A stretch of 64,000 bases of DNA from Kordia antarctica (GTDB lineage: Bacteria; Bacteroidota; Bacteroidia; Flavobacteriales; Flavobacteriaceae), in assembly GCF_009901525.1 (NCBI RefSeq), contig NZ_CP019288.1, forward strand, positions 4,617,501 to 4,681,500, given 5' to 3'. The translations under genes and the position numbers were made by a program. Below, in pieces: positions 17,421-26,705 of this stretch. The notes under the pieces were generated by a model. That model saw only the letters and a list, made by a program, of their open reading frames with translations. It was not told the DNA's origin and searched no databases. Within the stretch, counting starts at the first letter, position 1; the number at the start of each line of letters is the position of its first letter.

Positions 17421-17497
17421 GATAACTGATAACTGATAACTGATAACTGATAACTGATAACTGATAACTGATAACTGATAACTGATAACTGATAACT
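17421..17497. repeat. Heptanucleotide tandem array GATAACT, 11 perfect copies
   Basis: Eleven exact copies of GATAACT span 77 bp and overlap the murB stop codon by two bases (the TAG is read from CTA at 17496-17498). It is the longest and most regular 7-bp array in the window. Confidence 0.97.
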
Positions 17498-18512
17498 AGA
17501 TCACATTCACTTCCGCTTCAATCTCAATATTAAATGTCGAGAAAACAGTTTCTTGTATTTTTTTCGCTAATGCGAGGATTTCCGCGCCAGTTGCATTATC
17601 ATAATTGACCAAAACCAACGCTTGATTTTTATGAACGCCAGCGTCTCCAAATCGTTTTCCTTTGAAACCACATTGTTCTATGAGCCAACCAGCAGGAACT
17701 TTAATTTCAGTATCTGAAACTACATAATGCGGAATAGTTGAATGTTTTTTTTGTAAAATTTCAAAATCTGACTTCGAAATGACAGGATTTTTAAAGAAAC
17801 TTCCGCTATTTCCAATTTCTTTCGGATTCGGTAATTTTCGTTCGCGAATTGCAATTACTGCATCACTCACATTTTTAATCGTAGGATTTGTAATTTTGTT
17901 GCTTTCTAATTCTTGCTGAATTGCGCCATACGAAGTATTTAAGTGATGATTTTTATATGTCAATCTGAAAATTACAGACGTAATAATGTATTTACCTTTC
18001 GCTTCATTCTTGAAAATTGAATTTCGATATCCAAAATTACAATCTCGAAGTGTAAATATTTTTTCTTCTTGCGTTTCTATATCAATTCCAGTGCAACTGA
18101 CAAACGTATCTTTCAATTCAACGCCATATGCGCCAATATTCTGAATAGGCGAAGTTCCAACGTTTCCTGGAATTAAGGACAAATTTTCAACGCCACCAAA
18201 ATCATTTTCAATACACCAAAGTACAAATTCATGCCAATTTTCTCCAGCTTCAATTTCCACTAAAACGTCATTTTCTAAAGTTTCAATGACTTTTTTTCTT
18301 TTGCTATTAATATGTAACACAGGAATTTCTAAATCGCGCGTAAGCAACATATTACTTCCGCCACCAAGTACAAAATAGGTTGGAAATTGTGGTAGTTGTA
18401 ATGCTTCAATCAATTCCGCTTTGTTAGCAATTGAAATAAAGTATTTCGCTTTCGCTGAAATGCCAAACGTGTTAAATTCCTTTAAAGAAATGTCATGTTG
18501 GATAGAAATCAA
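17496..18512 (-). CDS. murB: UDP-N-acetylenolpyruvoylglucosamine reductase
   Basis: This 338-aa FAD enzyme reduces UDP-GlcNAc-enolpyruvate to UDP-MurNAc in peptidoglycan synthesis, in the cytoplasm. Visible features are the FAD-binding GGGSNMLL, the NVGTSPIQNIGAYGVE segment and the catalytic serine region NSGSFFKNP. The long type I C-terminus ends in IEIEAEVNVI. Length and motifs are complete. It lies 11 bp downstream of an aminotransferase gene, probably in one transcript. Its stop codon is formed inside a 7-bp repeat array. Confidence 0.97.
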   Translation of the reverse strand: MISIQHDISLKEFNTFGISAKAKYFISIANKAELIEALQLPQFPTYFVLGGGSNMLLTRDLEIPVLHINSKRKKVIETLENDVLVEIEAGENWHEFVLWCIENDFGGVENLSLIPGNVGTSPIQNIGAYGVELKDTFVSCTGIDIETQEEKIFTLRDCNFGYRNSIFKNEAKGKYIITSVIFRLTYKNHHLNTSYGAIQQELESNKITNPTIKNVSDAVIAIRERKLPNPKEIGNSGSFFKNPVISKSDFEILQKKHSTIPHYVVSDTEIKVPAGWLIEQCGFKGKRFGDAGVHKNQALVLVNYDNATGAEILALAKKIQETVFSTFNIEIEAEVNVI

Positions 18513-18523
18513 ATCGTATCTTT

Positions 18524-19720
18524 TTAAGATTTAGCGTTGTATACTTTTAGTGCTTCTTTCAATATTTCGACAGCTTTTACTAAACTTTCTTCATTTAATA
18601 CGTAAGCAATTCGTATTTGATTTAATCCTGTATTTGGCGAAGAGTAAAATCCAGCCGCAGGCGCAACCATGATTGTTCCACCTTTATAATCAAAGCTTTC
18701 TAACAACCATTTTGCAAAATCTTCCGCATTTTCAACAGGCAATTCGGCAATGCAATAAAAAGCACCTTTCGGATTTGCCACACGAACGCCTTCAATCTCT
18801 TTTAATCCAGCAATGAGTGTATTTCTTCTTTTTACATAATCATCTATTACATCATCAAAATAACTTTGCGGAGTTTCCAAAGCGGCTTCACTCGCAATTT
18901 GGGCAAATGTAGGCGGAGATAAACGTGCTTGTGCAAACTTCATTGCAGTAGCCATCAACTCCTTATTTTTAGAAACAATACAACCAATTCGCGCGCCACA
19001 CATGCTGTAACGCTTTGAAACTGAATCAATCATAATGGCATGTTGTTCTAAATCAGGTTCTTGCATAATGGAATAATGCACCAATCCGTCATATGCAAAC
19101 TCACGATATACTTCGTCTGCAATTAAAAACAAATCATGCTTTTTAACAATTTTCGCTAATTTTTGTATTTCTTCTTTTGTATATAAATATCCTGTTGGAT
19201 TCCCAGGATTGCAAATTAAGATTGCTTTTGTTTTTGGAGTAATTAATTTTTCAAATTCTTCAATAGGAGGCAACGCAAAATTATCTTCTATTTTAGAAAT
19301 TACGGGAACTACTTTTACGCCAGCCGCTACAGAAAATCCGTTGTAGTTTGCATAAAAAGGTTCGGGAATAATGACTTCATCACCAACATCCATCGTACTT
19401 CCAAAGGCAAATGCCAAGGCTTCACTTCCGCCAGTTGTTACAATAATGTCTGAAGCATTAACGTGTATATTGTGAAGTGAGTAGTAGTGTGCAATTTTTG
19501 TTCTATATTCTTCAGAACCATCAGATTTAGTGTATGCCAACACTTCTAAGTTGTGAACTTTTACAGCATCAAGTGCAATTTGTGGTGTTTTAATATCAGG
19601 CTGACCAATATTTAAGTGATATATAGTTTTCCCTTGTTTTTTGGCTTTTTCAGCATAAGGAACCAATTTACGAATTGGTGATTGTGGCATTGTAATTCCT
19701 TTGTTGGAAATAGTTGGCAT
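18524..19720 (-). CDS. Class I/II pyridoxal-phosphate aminotransferase (aspartate aminotransferase-like)
   Basis: This 398-aa fold-type I PLP enzyme has NPGNPTG (171-177), the DEVY motif (202-205) and Schiff-base Lys236 in DSVSKRYSMCGARIG. The C-terminal Arg for the substrate carboxylate is expected in the NQIRIAY region. The family includes aspartate, prephenate and aromatic aminotransferases, and the amino donor cannot be decided from sequence. It is cytoplasmic and precedes murB by 11 bp. The N-terminal ATG is supported by the MPTISNKG start common in Bacteroidota relatives. Confidence 0.92.
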   Translation of the reverse strand: MPTISNKGITMPQSPIRKLVPYAEKAKKQGKTIYHLNIGQPDIKTPQIALDAVKVHNLEVLAYTKSDGSEEYRTKIAHYYSLHNIHVNASDIIVTTGGSEALAFAFGSTMDVGDEVIIPEPFYANYNGFSVAAGVKVVPVISKIEDNFALPPIEEFEKLITPKTKAILICNPGNPTGYLYTKEEIQKLAKIVKKHDLFLIADEVYREFAYDGLVHYSIMQEPDLEQHAIMIDSVSKRYSMCGARIGCIVSKNKELMATAMKFAQARLSPPTFAQIASEAALETPQSYFDDVIDDYVKRRNTLIAGLKEIEGVRVANPKGAFYCIAELPVENAEDFAKWLLESFDYKGGTIMVAPAAGFYSSPNTGLNQIRIAYVLNEESLVKAVEILKEALKVYNAKS

Positions 19721-19873
19721 AACCTTGAGTTTTAGTAATCACAAATTTGCAAAATATATTTTACATATAGATCAATAAAGGGTACATTTTAAACAACGTT
19801 AAAAATTGCGAAATTTTCGGATAGGAAAAGTAAATTTCGTATATTGGTTTGTTACCAAAACTCCTCTCAATAG

Positions 19874-21223
19874 TTGTATATACTAAAAAAACATATCGTT
19901 CTTATACTGATTTGTATTTGCGGGATTACGCAAGCACAAAACGATTTTAAAATTTTAAATGGAAAAGATAAAGCTTCTGTTTCGTTTAAATTGATAAATA
20001 ACCTCATTGTGATTCCAGTAGAAATCAATGGAATAAAAATGTCATTCTTATTAGATTCTGGCGTAAATAAACCAATTTTATTCAGTTTGAAGCCTGGTGA
20101 TTCACTTACTATTGAACAAAAAGAACGCATACAACTTCGCGGATTAGGATCAGGAAATACAATCACAGCCGTAAAAGCACGATCGAACTCTTTCAAAATA
20201 AAAAATATTCAAAAACTCAATTTAGAATTATATATCATTCTCGATAAAAATATTAATATGTCCACACGTTTAGGCGTTCCTGTACACGGAATTATTGGTT
20301 ATGATGTATTTAAAGATTTTATTGTTGAGATTAATTACAACACGGAAAAGATAAAATTTTATAAACCAGAATCCTACGAATATCGTTCGTGTAAGAAATG
20401 TACAGATTTACCACTTACGTTCAGAAATAACAAACCTTATATAGACGTAAATGTTACTATTGAAGACAATGAAGTGCCAAATATTCCTGTAAAATTATTG
20501 ATAGATTCTGGCGGAAGTGACGCATTGTGGCTGTTTAAAGACACTGAAAAAAGGATTAATGTACCTGAGAAAAGTTTTCCAGATTTCTTAGGAAGAGGAT
20601 TAAGCGGAAGTATTTACGGAACAAGAGCACGTGTAAAAAATTTTAGTATAGGCAATTTTTCATTTGAAAATGCCAAAGTAGCGTTTCCAGATTCTACAGC
20701 AATAACGTATGTGAAAAACTTTAAAGAACGAAATGGAAGTCTTGGAGGCGAAATTTTGAAACGTTTTAGAGTTATTTTCGATTATGGAAATAAAAGAATT
20801 CGACTCAAAAAAAGTAAATATTTCTCAGAACCTTTTCGCTACAATATGAGCGGAATAGAATTGCAACATAATGGAATGCGCGTTATAAAAGAGGAAAAAA
20901 AGCGAAGTGGTGACATACAAACAAATTACGGAAGAAATAGCAGTACTATTGGAGAAGTGAGTGTTGTATATGAACATTACAACAAATTTAGTTTGGTAAA
21001 AGCATTTGAAATTGCTGAAATTCGAAAAAATTCACCAGCAGCAAATGCAGGTCTTAAGGAAGGCGATATTATTGTTTCCATTAATGGGCGTGATGTTCAT
21101 ACATACTCGCTTAGCAAAGTATCTGGTTTGCTACAAGGAAAGAAGAATAAAAAAATGCGCATTAAAGTCATACGTGGAAAATCAGTATTGAAATTTGAAT
21201 TTCGATTGGAAGAAGTACTTTGA
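19874..21223 (+). CDS. Secreted retropepsin-like aspartyl protease with PDZ domain
   Basis: This 449-aa protein has a signal peptide (about 1-21, cleavage after TQA), so it is periplasmic or surface-exposed. Two aspartyl-protease halves each show a DSG active-site triad (FLLDSGVN at 61-63 and LLIDSGGSD at 212-214). A C-terminal PDZ domain (about 370-445) contains NSPAANAGLKEGDIIVSING. The start is a TTG at 19874; an in-frame TAG lies directly upstream and no ATG is available before the signal peptide. The role may be proteolytic processing or quality control outside the cytoplasm; substrates are unknown. Confidence 0.9.
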   Translation: MYILKKHIVLILICICGITQAQNDFKILNGKDKASVSFKLINNLIVIPVEINGIKMSFLLDSGVNKPILFSLKPGDSLTIEQKERIQLRGLGSGNTITAVKARSNSFKIKNIQKLNLELYIILDKNINMSTRLGVPVHGIIGYDVFKDFIVEINYNTEKIKFYKPESYEYRSCKKCTDLPLTFRNNKPYIDVNVTIEDNEVPNIPVKLLIDSGGSDALWLFKDTEKRINVPEKSFPDFLGRGLSGSIYGTRARVKNFSIGNFSFENAKVAFPDSTAITYVKNFKERNGSLGGEILKRFRVIFDYGNKRIRLKKSKYFSEPFRYNMSGIELQHNGMRVIKEEKKRSGDIQTNYGRNSSTIGEVSVVYEHYNKFSLVKAFEIAEIRKNSPAANAGLKEGDIIVSINGRDVHTYSLSKVSGLLQGKKNKKMRIKVIRGKSVLKFEFRLEEVL

Positions 21224-21606
21224 TTTAGTATCGCTTCGCTCAATTCAAGAATTTAAAAATTCAATGATTCAAGGTTGTTTGTCGACACTGTTTTTTGATT
21301 TTAAGAAATAATGTGCAAGTCAGTATGCTCTTTTGTAAATTAGTCGATAGCTTTTAAATCATTTATTAAAAAGTTCGACTTTAGTATTGCTATCGCTCTT
21401 AGTATTTTAGAATGTGAATTATTTACACATTAGATAAACCTATAAACCAATAAACTTTTAAACTAGAAACGCTTCGCTTTAGTATGTTAGTATCGGCTTC
21501 GCCTGTTGGTATTATTCAATTGTTAAATCTTTCAATCTTTTAATTCATTCAAACAAAAACGCCTTATCGTTATGACAAGGCGTTATACTTTATAATGTAG
21601 TTTTAC
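21224..21606. repeat. Gene-free region with long dispersed repeat, copy 1, and a terminator
   Basis: No gene is seen here. Positions 21401-21466 form a copy of an AT-rich repeat of about 65 bp (core GTGAATTATTTACACATTAG) that recurs at 33227-33290 and 43210-43272. Around it are GCTTCGCTTTAGTAT-type short repeats. Confidence 0.75.
21558..21584 (-). terminator. Rho-independent terminator of the DUF1573 gene
   Basis: An 8-bp stem AACGCCTT/AAGGCGTT encloses a short loop and is followed on the minus strand by a T-rich tract. It lies about 25 bp downstream of the DUF1573 stop codon. Confidence 0.8.
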
Positions 21607-22035
21607 TTACGATTCGATTTCTGATTTATCTTTTAGCATGATACTTTTTTCTTTGCTTGGATCAGTAATATTTCCTTTAATCTTGATCGCTTTTGTTGGC
21701 TCGTCAGCATTAGAATATACAGTGATTGTCTTTCTAATTGGTCCAACACGTTTTGTATCGTACTTTACTTCAATTACGCCAGTTTTTCCTGGTAAAATTG
21801 GTCCTTCTGGTTTTTTAGGAATTGTACATCCACAACTTGAGTATACTCTTGTAATAATTAAAGGAGCATCTCCTGTGTTTGTAAATTCAAAAACTCGTAC
21901 ACCATCGGCACCTTTTTCAATAGTTCCGTAATCTACTACTTCACTTTTAAATTCGATTTTTGCAGTCTTTTCCTGTGCTTGTAAAGCGAAAGTAAATAAA
22001 CCTACAAATAATATTGCGACTATTCTTTTCATCAT
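21607..22035 (-). CDS. DUF1573 domain secreted protein
   Basis: This 142-aa protein has a signal peptide (about 1-20, cleavage after LQA). A single DUF1573 Ig-like domain carries the hallmarks FEFTNTGDAPLIITRVYSSC and CGCTIPKKPEGPILPG, with a conserved CGC near residue 68. The family is abundant in Bacteroidota, and its function is not established. It is a monocistronic unit with its own terminator and a promoter-like pair at 22056-22086. Confidence 0.92.
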   Translation of the reverse strand: MMKRIVAILFVGLFTFALQAQEKTAKIEFKSEVVDYGTIEKGADGVRVFEFTNTGDAPLIITRVYSSCGCTIPKKPEGPILPGKTGVIEVKYDTKRVGPIRKTITVYSNADEPTKAIKIKGNITDPSKEKSIMLKDKSEIES

Positions 22036-22055
22036 TTTTATATTTAGTATTAATG

Positions 22056-22086
22056 TAAAATTAGGTACTTATTTGTAATCTCACAA
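22056..22086 (-). promoter_or_regulatory. Candidate promoter of the DUF1573 gene
   Basis: On the minus strand, TTG (22086-22084) is followed after 20 bp by TAATTTTA (22063-22056). This is one mismatch from the Bacteroidota -7 box TAnnTTTG and lies about 20 bp upstream of the start codon. Confidence 0.4.
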
Positions 22087-22185
22087 ATTTGTTTCATAAA
22101 ATACTGATTTACCTGTATCATTTACGCATATTTAACAATTAAATGCAAAAGTGATAAAACACTTTTTAAATAGTACAGATATAAG

Positions 22186-22193
22186 TACTTTTG
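22186..22193 (+). promoter_or_regulatory. Candidate -7 box for valS
   Basis: TACTTTTG exactly matches the Bacteroidota TAnnTTTG box, 29 bp before the ATG at 22223. It supports that ATG over the GTG at 22151, which would lie upstream of the promoter box. Confidence 0.55.
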
Positions 22194-22222
22194 CCAACTA
22201 TATTACAAAAACAATACCAAAG

Positions 22223-24943
22223 ATGAGTATTTCAAAAAAGTATGATCCAAGTAAGATCGAAGACAAATGGTATCAATATTGGATGGAGCACAATTATTTC
22301 CATTCAGAACCAGACGAACGTGAAGCGTATACAATCGTAATTCCGCCACCAAACGTCACAGGAGTCTTGCACATGGGACACATGCTAAATAATACGATTC
22401 AAGATGTATTGATCAGACGCGCACGATTGAAAGGCTACAACGCTTGTTGGGTTCCTGGAACCGATCACGCGTCGATTGCAACGGAAGCTAAAGTTGTGCA
22501 TAAATTAAAAGAAGAAGGCGTAAATAAGTCAGACTTAACGCGTGATGAATTTTTAAAACACGCTTGGGAATGGACAGATAAACATGGCGGAATCATATTA
22601 GAACAACTTAAAAAATTAGGTGCTTCTTGCGATTGGGAACGAACAAAGTTTACCATGGATGACGATATGTCAGAATCTGTAATTAAAACGTTTGTTGATT
22701 TATATAAAAAAGGACTAATTTATCGTGGATATCGCATGGTAAATTGGGATCCTGAAGCAAAAACAACATTGTCTGACGAAGAAGTAATTTACGAAGAAAA
22801 ACAAGGAAATCTTTACTATTTGTCATATGCCATTGAAGGAAGTGACGAAAAAGTAACGATTGCCACCACGCGTCCAGAAACGATTTTGGGTGATACTGCA
22901 ATTTGTATCAACCCGAATGATGAACGTTATACACATCTCAAAGGGAAAAAGGCAATTGTTCCGTTGGTAAACCGTGTGATACCTATAATTGAAGACGAAT
23001 ATGTTGACATCGAATTTGGTACAGGTTGTTTAAAAGTGACGCCTGCGCACGACATGAATGATAAAGCTTTAGGCGAAAAGCACAACTTGGAAGTAATTGA
23101 TATTTTCAATGATGATGCTTCGCTGAATAGTTTTGGATTGCATTATGAAGGAAAAGACCGTTTTGTAGTTCGAAAAGAAATTTCAAAAGAGCTTGAGGAA
23201 AAAGGGTTCTTAATTAAAACGGAACAACATATTAATAAAGTTGGAACATCGGAAAGAACCAAAGCTGTGATTGAACCAAGATTATCAGATCAATGGTTTT
23301 TAAAAATGGAAGAGTTGGTAAAACCTGCAATCAAAGCAGTTTTAGAAGATGGAGAAGTAAAATTATTCCCGAAAAAGTTTGAAAATACCTATCGTCATTG
23401 GATGGAAAACATTCGCGATTGGAACATTTCACGTCAACTTTGGTGGGGACAACAAATTCCCGCATACTTTTTTGGCGACGGAAAAGAAGATTTCGTAGTT
23501 GCTGAAACGGCTGAAAAAGCGTTACATCTAGCGAAAGCGAAAACAGGAAATAACAACTTAACAATTGCCGATTTAAAACAAGATTCTGACGCATTAGATA
23601 CGTGGTTTTCTTCGTGGCTGTGGCCGATAAGTGTTTTTGATGGAATTCGAAATCCTGAAAATGAAGAAATTCAGTATTACTATCCAACAAACGATTTGGT
23701 AACCGGACCAGATATTTTATTTTTCTGGGTTGCCCGAATGATTATTGCCGGATACGAATACCGCGATATGAAACCATTTACCAATGTATATTTAACTGGT
23801 TTGGTGCGCGATAAGCAAGGTCGTAAAATGTCGAAATCGTTAGGAAATTCACCAGATGCCTTAAAGTTAATTGAAGAATTTGGAGCCGATGGAGTTCGTG
23901 TAGGATTGTTGTTAAGTTCTGCCGCAGGAAACGATTTGTTATTCGATTTTGATCAAGTTGATGAAAATGGAGAAGTTTTAAAGCCGAAACAAATTGATAC
24001 ATGGAAAGCGGAAGGAAAAGAACCAATTTATACTTCAAGCTTATGTCAGCAAGGAAAAGGATTCGCCAATAAAGTTTTCAATGCATACAACTTAACCCAA
24101 ATTTGGGAAGTAAGCGAAACCGCCGAACAGCCAGAAGTTGCGAAAATTGCTATAGAATGGTTTACATCAAAATTCCAAAAAGCAATTATAGAATTAGAAG
24201 ATCAATACAGTAAATACAGAATTTCGGATGCGTTAATGATTTCGTACAAATTAGTTTGGGACGATTTCTGCTCGTGGTTTTTGGAAATGGTAAAACCAAC
24301 GTACGGTTCGCCAATTGATAAAAAAACTTATGATACAGTAATTTCACTGTTTGAAGATAATTTAAAGATTTTACATCCGTTTATGCCGTTCCTTACGGAA
24401 GATATTTGGCAACGTATGGCAACGAGAAGTAAAGAAGAAGCGTTGGTTGTTTCAAGTTGGCCAAAAACGGCAGAAGTTAATTCAGAGATTTTAGTGAATT
24501 TCGAAATGATTCAAGAAGTAGTTTCTGGAATTAGAACAATTCGTAAAGAGAAAAATATTCCACAAAAAGATGCATTATCAGTAACGGTGATGAATAATGA
24601 ACACTCAACAGCAGCTTTAGATGCAGTAATTGCAAAGCTTGGAAATGTTGAAAACATCAGTTATAGTAATGAAAAGTTGGAAGGTGCTTTGTCGTTTAGA
24701 GTAAAATCGAATGAATATTTTATTCCGATGGAAGGCGCAATTGATATTGACGTTGAGATTGAAAAGCTAACGAAAGAACTGGAATATACAGAAGGCTCCT
24801 TAAAACGTGCGCAAGGAATGCTGAACAACGAGAAATTTGTAAGTAATGCGAAAGAAGTAGTTGTAAATAAACAAAAGAAAATTGTAGCAGATTCAGAAGC
24901 TAAGATTGTGACTTTGAAAGCTAGTTTGGAATCGCTTCGCTAA
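22223..24943 (+). CDS. valS: Valyl-tRNA synthetase
   Basis: This 906-aa class I aminoacyl-tRNA synthetase charges tRNA-Val. The HIGH-type signature is [13 protein letters not shown] (about 41-53) and the KMSKS motif is [11 protein letters not shown] (about 533-543). The editing domain lies between, including [12 protein letters not shown]. The C-terminal coiled-coil tRNA-binding arm is in the last 70 residues. The length is normal for Bacteroidota ValS. I chose the ATG at 22223 because homologous N-termini begin MSISKKYDP and a -7 box sits just upstream. The longer GTG-started frame adds an unconserved 24-residue tail. Confidence 0.97.
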   Translation: MSISKKYDPSKIEDKWYQYWMEHNYFHSEPDEREAYTIVIPPPNVTGVLHMGHMLNNTIQDVLIRRARLKGYNACWVPGTDHASIATEAKVVHKLKEEGVNKSDLTRDEFLKHAWEWTDKHGGIILEQLKKLGASCDWERTKFTMDDDMSESVIKTFVDLYKKGLIYRGYRMVNWDPEAKTTLSDEEVIYEEKQGNLYYLSYAIEGSDEKVTIATTRPETILGDTAICINPNDERYTHLKGKKAIVPLVNRVIPIIEDEYVDIEFGTGCLKVTPAHDMNDKALGEKHNLEVIDIFNDDASLNSFGLHYEGKDRFVVRKEISKELEEKGFLIKTEQHINKVGTSERTKAVIEPRLSDQWFLKMEELVKPAIKAVLEDGEVKLFPKKFENTYRHWMENIRDWNISRQLWWGQQIPAYFFGDGKEDFVVAETAEKALHLAKAKTGNNNLTIADLKQDSDALDTWFSSWLWPISVFDGIRNPENEEIQYYYPTNDLVTGPDILFFWVARMIIAGYEYRDMKPFTNVYLTGLVRDKQGRKMSKSLGNSPDALKLIEEFGADGVRVGLLLSSAAGNDLLFDFDQVDENGEVLKPKQIDTWKAEGKEPIYTSSLCQQGKGFANKVFNAYNLTQIWEVSETAEQPEVAKIAIEWFTSKFQKAIIELEDQYSKYRISDALMISYKLVWDDFCSWFLEMVKPTYGSPIDKKTYDTVISLFEDNLKILHPFMPFLTEDIWQRMATRSKEEALVVSSWPKTAEVNSEILVNFEMIQEVVSGIRTIRKEKNIPQKDALSVTVMNNEHSTAALDAVIAKLGNVENISYSNEKLEGALSFRVKSNEYFIPMEGAIDIDVEIEKLTKELEYTEGSLKRAQGMLNNEKFVSNAKEVVVNKQKKIVADSEAKIVTLKASLESLR

Positions 24944-25388
24944 TTAATGTGGCAATTTAAAAATGTGTTGATTTGAAAATGTTGGTTTGCGGGTTTGTTC
25001 GCCTTGGTTTATCTTGAGCGAAAGTCGAAAGGCTCACTTTTTTGTTGATTCGTTAGTTAGTTAATTTGTTTTTTGTTGGAGATTTGATACTTCAACAATC
25101 AACAATCAACAATCGTTTTTCGTAATGTGTTACATTGAGCAGAGTCTTAATGAAATGAAGAAAAATTGCACTTCGATAAACTCAATAGAACTATTGAGAA
25201 GTACATTGAAACTATAAGTTAACTTGTCAATTAGACACTTCAAAAAACTCACTGTTTTTGTGAAGTTTTATAGATATTTGAAAAGTCATGTAAGGAAGAA
25301 ATTCTTTAGATGGCTTTTTTGGTTTTGGAGATTAGAACTATTGTTTCAAAATACTTACTAAGAGTTTTAGGATACTAAAAGAACAAAG
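24944..25388. repeat. Repeat-filled spacer after valS
   Basis: No gene is seen in this stretch. It holds a copy of the TTTATCTTGAGC...GTCGAAAGGCTCAC repeat (25004-25037), a 3-copy 7-bp array CAACAAT (25093-25113) and a short piece (25148-25170, containing TGAAATGAAGAAAAATTG) shared with 43339-43360 and, inverted, with 6724-6746. Confidence 0.6.
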
Positions 25389-25430
25389 TAAAAGCGAACC
25401 GAAGTCAGTTATGATCAAAGTTCGCTTTTA
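25389..25430 (-). terminator. Stem-loop terminator of the 44-aa peptide gene
   Basis: A perfect 11-bp stem TAAAAGCGAAC/GTTCGCTTTTA surrounds a 20-nt loop and lies 12 bp beyond the stop codon of the small peptide gene. It supports that gene being transcribed on its own. Confidence 0.75.
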
Positions 25431-25441
25431 AAATTAGAATA

Positions 25442-25576
25442 TTAATGTTGATAACAACATCTACTATTGTAATAACCTGAATTTCCACCACCTTTTACTG
25501 AATCTTGTTTTTTAAGATCTAATGAAGAAATTAACTTCTTTTCAAGCTTTAATGTTTTTAAATTTCTTTTTTTCAT
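25442..25576 (-). CDS. 44-aa double-glycine peptide, RiPP/bacteriocin-like precursor
   Basis: This short gene encodes a 44-residue peptide starting MKKRNLKTLKLEKK. A leader-like, Lys/Leu-rich N-terminus contains ISSLDLKKQDSVKGG. A Gly-Gly-Gly at residues 29-31 is followed by a short core-like tail (NSGYYNSRCCYQH) with two adjacent cysteines. The pattern resembles the Bacteroidota class of natural-product precursors with KxxxGG leaders, in which a C39-type peptidase/ABC exporter cleaves after GG. A strong stem-loop lies just downstream. No modification enzyme or exporter is encoded nearby, so it would be an orphan precursor. It could instead be a non-functional small ORF, but the ATG, the composition and the terminator argue for a gene. 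Confidence 0.65.
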   Translation of the reverse strand: MKKRNLKTLKLEKKLISSLDLKKQDSVKGGGNSGYYNSRCCYQH

Positions 25577-26003
25577 AATTAAATGTTTTAAAGATTAATA
25601 ATGAGTCTAAATTAACGGATTAGTACTGAAACAAAAAGAGAAGTATTGTTCAGTTTATAAAACAAAAAGAGAAATATTGTTCAATTTATAAAACAGAAAC
25701 ATTCAAAATTGTAGCGATTTTGCTTTAAAATAATAGTTTCTTCGCTAACATGCTTAGGAATTAGTTTAAAAATTTATGAGTTTATTCGTTGATTTGGATT
25801 GTTCGCAAAGCTCACTTTTTTGTTCATTGGTTCATTCGTTAGTTCGTTTTTTGTTGGATATATGATACTTCAACAATCAACAATCAACAATCAACAATCA
25901 GCAATCGTTAATTCAAACGTTCATTACGAGGAGTTTGCGACGAAGTACTTGTACTAAGCGAAGTCGAAGTAATCTGTTTATCGAGAAGCAGATTGCGAAT
26001 GTT
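25577..26003. repeat. Spacer with 7-bp array and dispersed repeats
   Basis: This holds the presumed promoter region of the peptide gene, including two tandem AAACAAAAAGAGAAGTATTG-like units near 25630-25685. It also has a 5-copy CAACAAT array (25871-25905) and a GAAGTACTTGTACTAAGCGAAG / AATCTGTTTATCGAGAAGCAGATTGC-type repeat (25917-25999). No gene was recognised. Confidence 0.6.
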
Positions 26004-26291
26004 TTATAGAATACTATTCAAATCTTGTCTTCCAACGATTGTCATTATTTCAATAACATCTTCATTAATTCTGAAATAGATACTTTCTGAACCAAACACG
26101 CAACGTCTGTATCCTTTTTTAAGATAATCAACAGATTCAAAAGAAAATGGTGTTTGTGCTATAGTTTCAAAATATTCAAAAAATGTTTCAAAATATTTAT
26201 CAGCTTGAATCATCCCGAATTTTTTAATTCCATATTGATGAATTCTAATCAAATCGCTTTCAGCTTTATCACTTAACTTATAACTATTCAT
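26004..26291 (-). CDS. RelE/ParE-family toxin
   Basis: This 95-aa protein has the ParE/RelE fold pattern: N-terminal YKLSDKAESDLIRIHQYGIKKFG, central tyrosines and phenylalanines, and the C-terminal basic/strand segment YRRCVFGSESIYFRINEDVIEIMTIVGRQD. The REIHSVD-like end suggests ParE (gyrase poison) rather than an mRNase, but this is inferred from family resemblance. It overlaps the antitoxin gene by 8 bp and is expressed with it. Its stop lies at the edge of a repeat-rich spacer. Confidence 0.92.
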   Translation of the reverse strand: MNSYKLSDKAESDLIRIHQYGIKKFGMIQADKYFETFFEYFETIAQTPFSFESVDYLKKGYRRCVFGSESIYFRINEDVIEIMTIVGRQDLNSIL

Positions 26292-26526
26292 TAAGATATA
26301 ATTCTTTAGATTTTTTTAGAATTTGTTCTTTACTATTAGTTGTAAAACCGCCTTTTTCAGCTTCATCAATTTTGGCTCTAATCCAATCAATTTGGACTTG
26401 TTGTTTTCTAGCTTGTCTAATAAGGTCATTAACGAGTTCACTTTTACTAGAATATTCGTTGCTATCTAATTGACTCTTAAGCCATTCGTCATTTGGTTGT
26501 GTAAATGAAATACTTTGTCTAGCCAT
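26284..26526 (-). CDS. ParD-like ribbon-helix-helix antitoxin
   Basis: This 80-aa protein has an N-terminal ribbon-helix-helix DNA-binding part (ARQSISFTQPNDEWLKSQLDSNEYSSKSELVNDLIR, about 2-37) typical of ParD/CopG antitoxins. A charged C-terminal tail would wrap the toxin. It overlaps the toxin gene by 8 bp, so the two are translationally coupled. A perfect 30-bp palindrome begins 5 bp upstream of the start codon and is the likely operator for autorepression by this protein or by the complex. Confidence 0.93.
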   Translation of the reverse strand: MARQSISFTQPNDEWLKSQLDSNEYSSKSELVNDLIRQARKQQVQIDWIRAKIDEAEKGGFTTNSKEQILKKSKELYLNE

Positions 26527-26530
26527 AATG

Positions 26531-26560
26531 CAATTTTGGTGTAAATTTACACCAAAATTG
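26531..26560. promoter_or_regulatory. Perfect 30-bp palindromic operator of the toxin-antitoxin operon
   Basis: All 30 bases form one uninterrupted palindrome whose half-site is CAATTTTGGTGTAAA. It lies 4 bases upstream of the antitoxin start codon, where a ribbon-helix-helix antitoxin would repress its own operon. Each half contains a GGTGTAAA/TTTACACC block suited to paired dimers. Confidence 0.85.
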
Positions 26561-26581
26561 AATCACTTACAAATTTATTCG

Positions 26582-26655
26582 TCAATGAAGTAATCTGTTT
26601 ATCGAGAAACAGATTGCCACACGTTTTTTCAAAACGCTCGCGATGACGTTTCGTC
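26582..26655. repeat. Dispersed GAAGTAATCTGTTTATCGAG repeat with snap-back arm
   Basis: AATCTGTTTATCGAGAAACAGATT forms a small hairpin and is followed by a CGCTCGCGATGACG arm of the GTCATTGCGAG family. It is related to 25917-25999 and 10890-10983 and lies between the toxin-antitoxin operator and the CPBP protease gene. Confidence 0.6.
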
Positions 26656-26705
26656 TAAAAATTCTAACAGTCTAAAAGTGAAACGCGTCTAAAAATCTAA
26701 GCAAT

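Noticed and set aside
17421-17497. Heptamer arrays as CRISPR, origin iterons or att sites
   Set aside because: No spacers, the units are too short, and the sequence differs between loci; they are microsatellites.
22151-22222. GTG start for valS
   Set aside because: It lies upstream of a good -7 box and adds unconserved residues.
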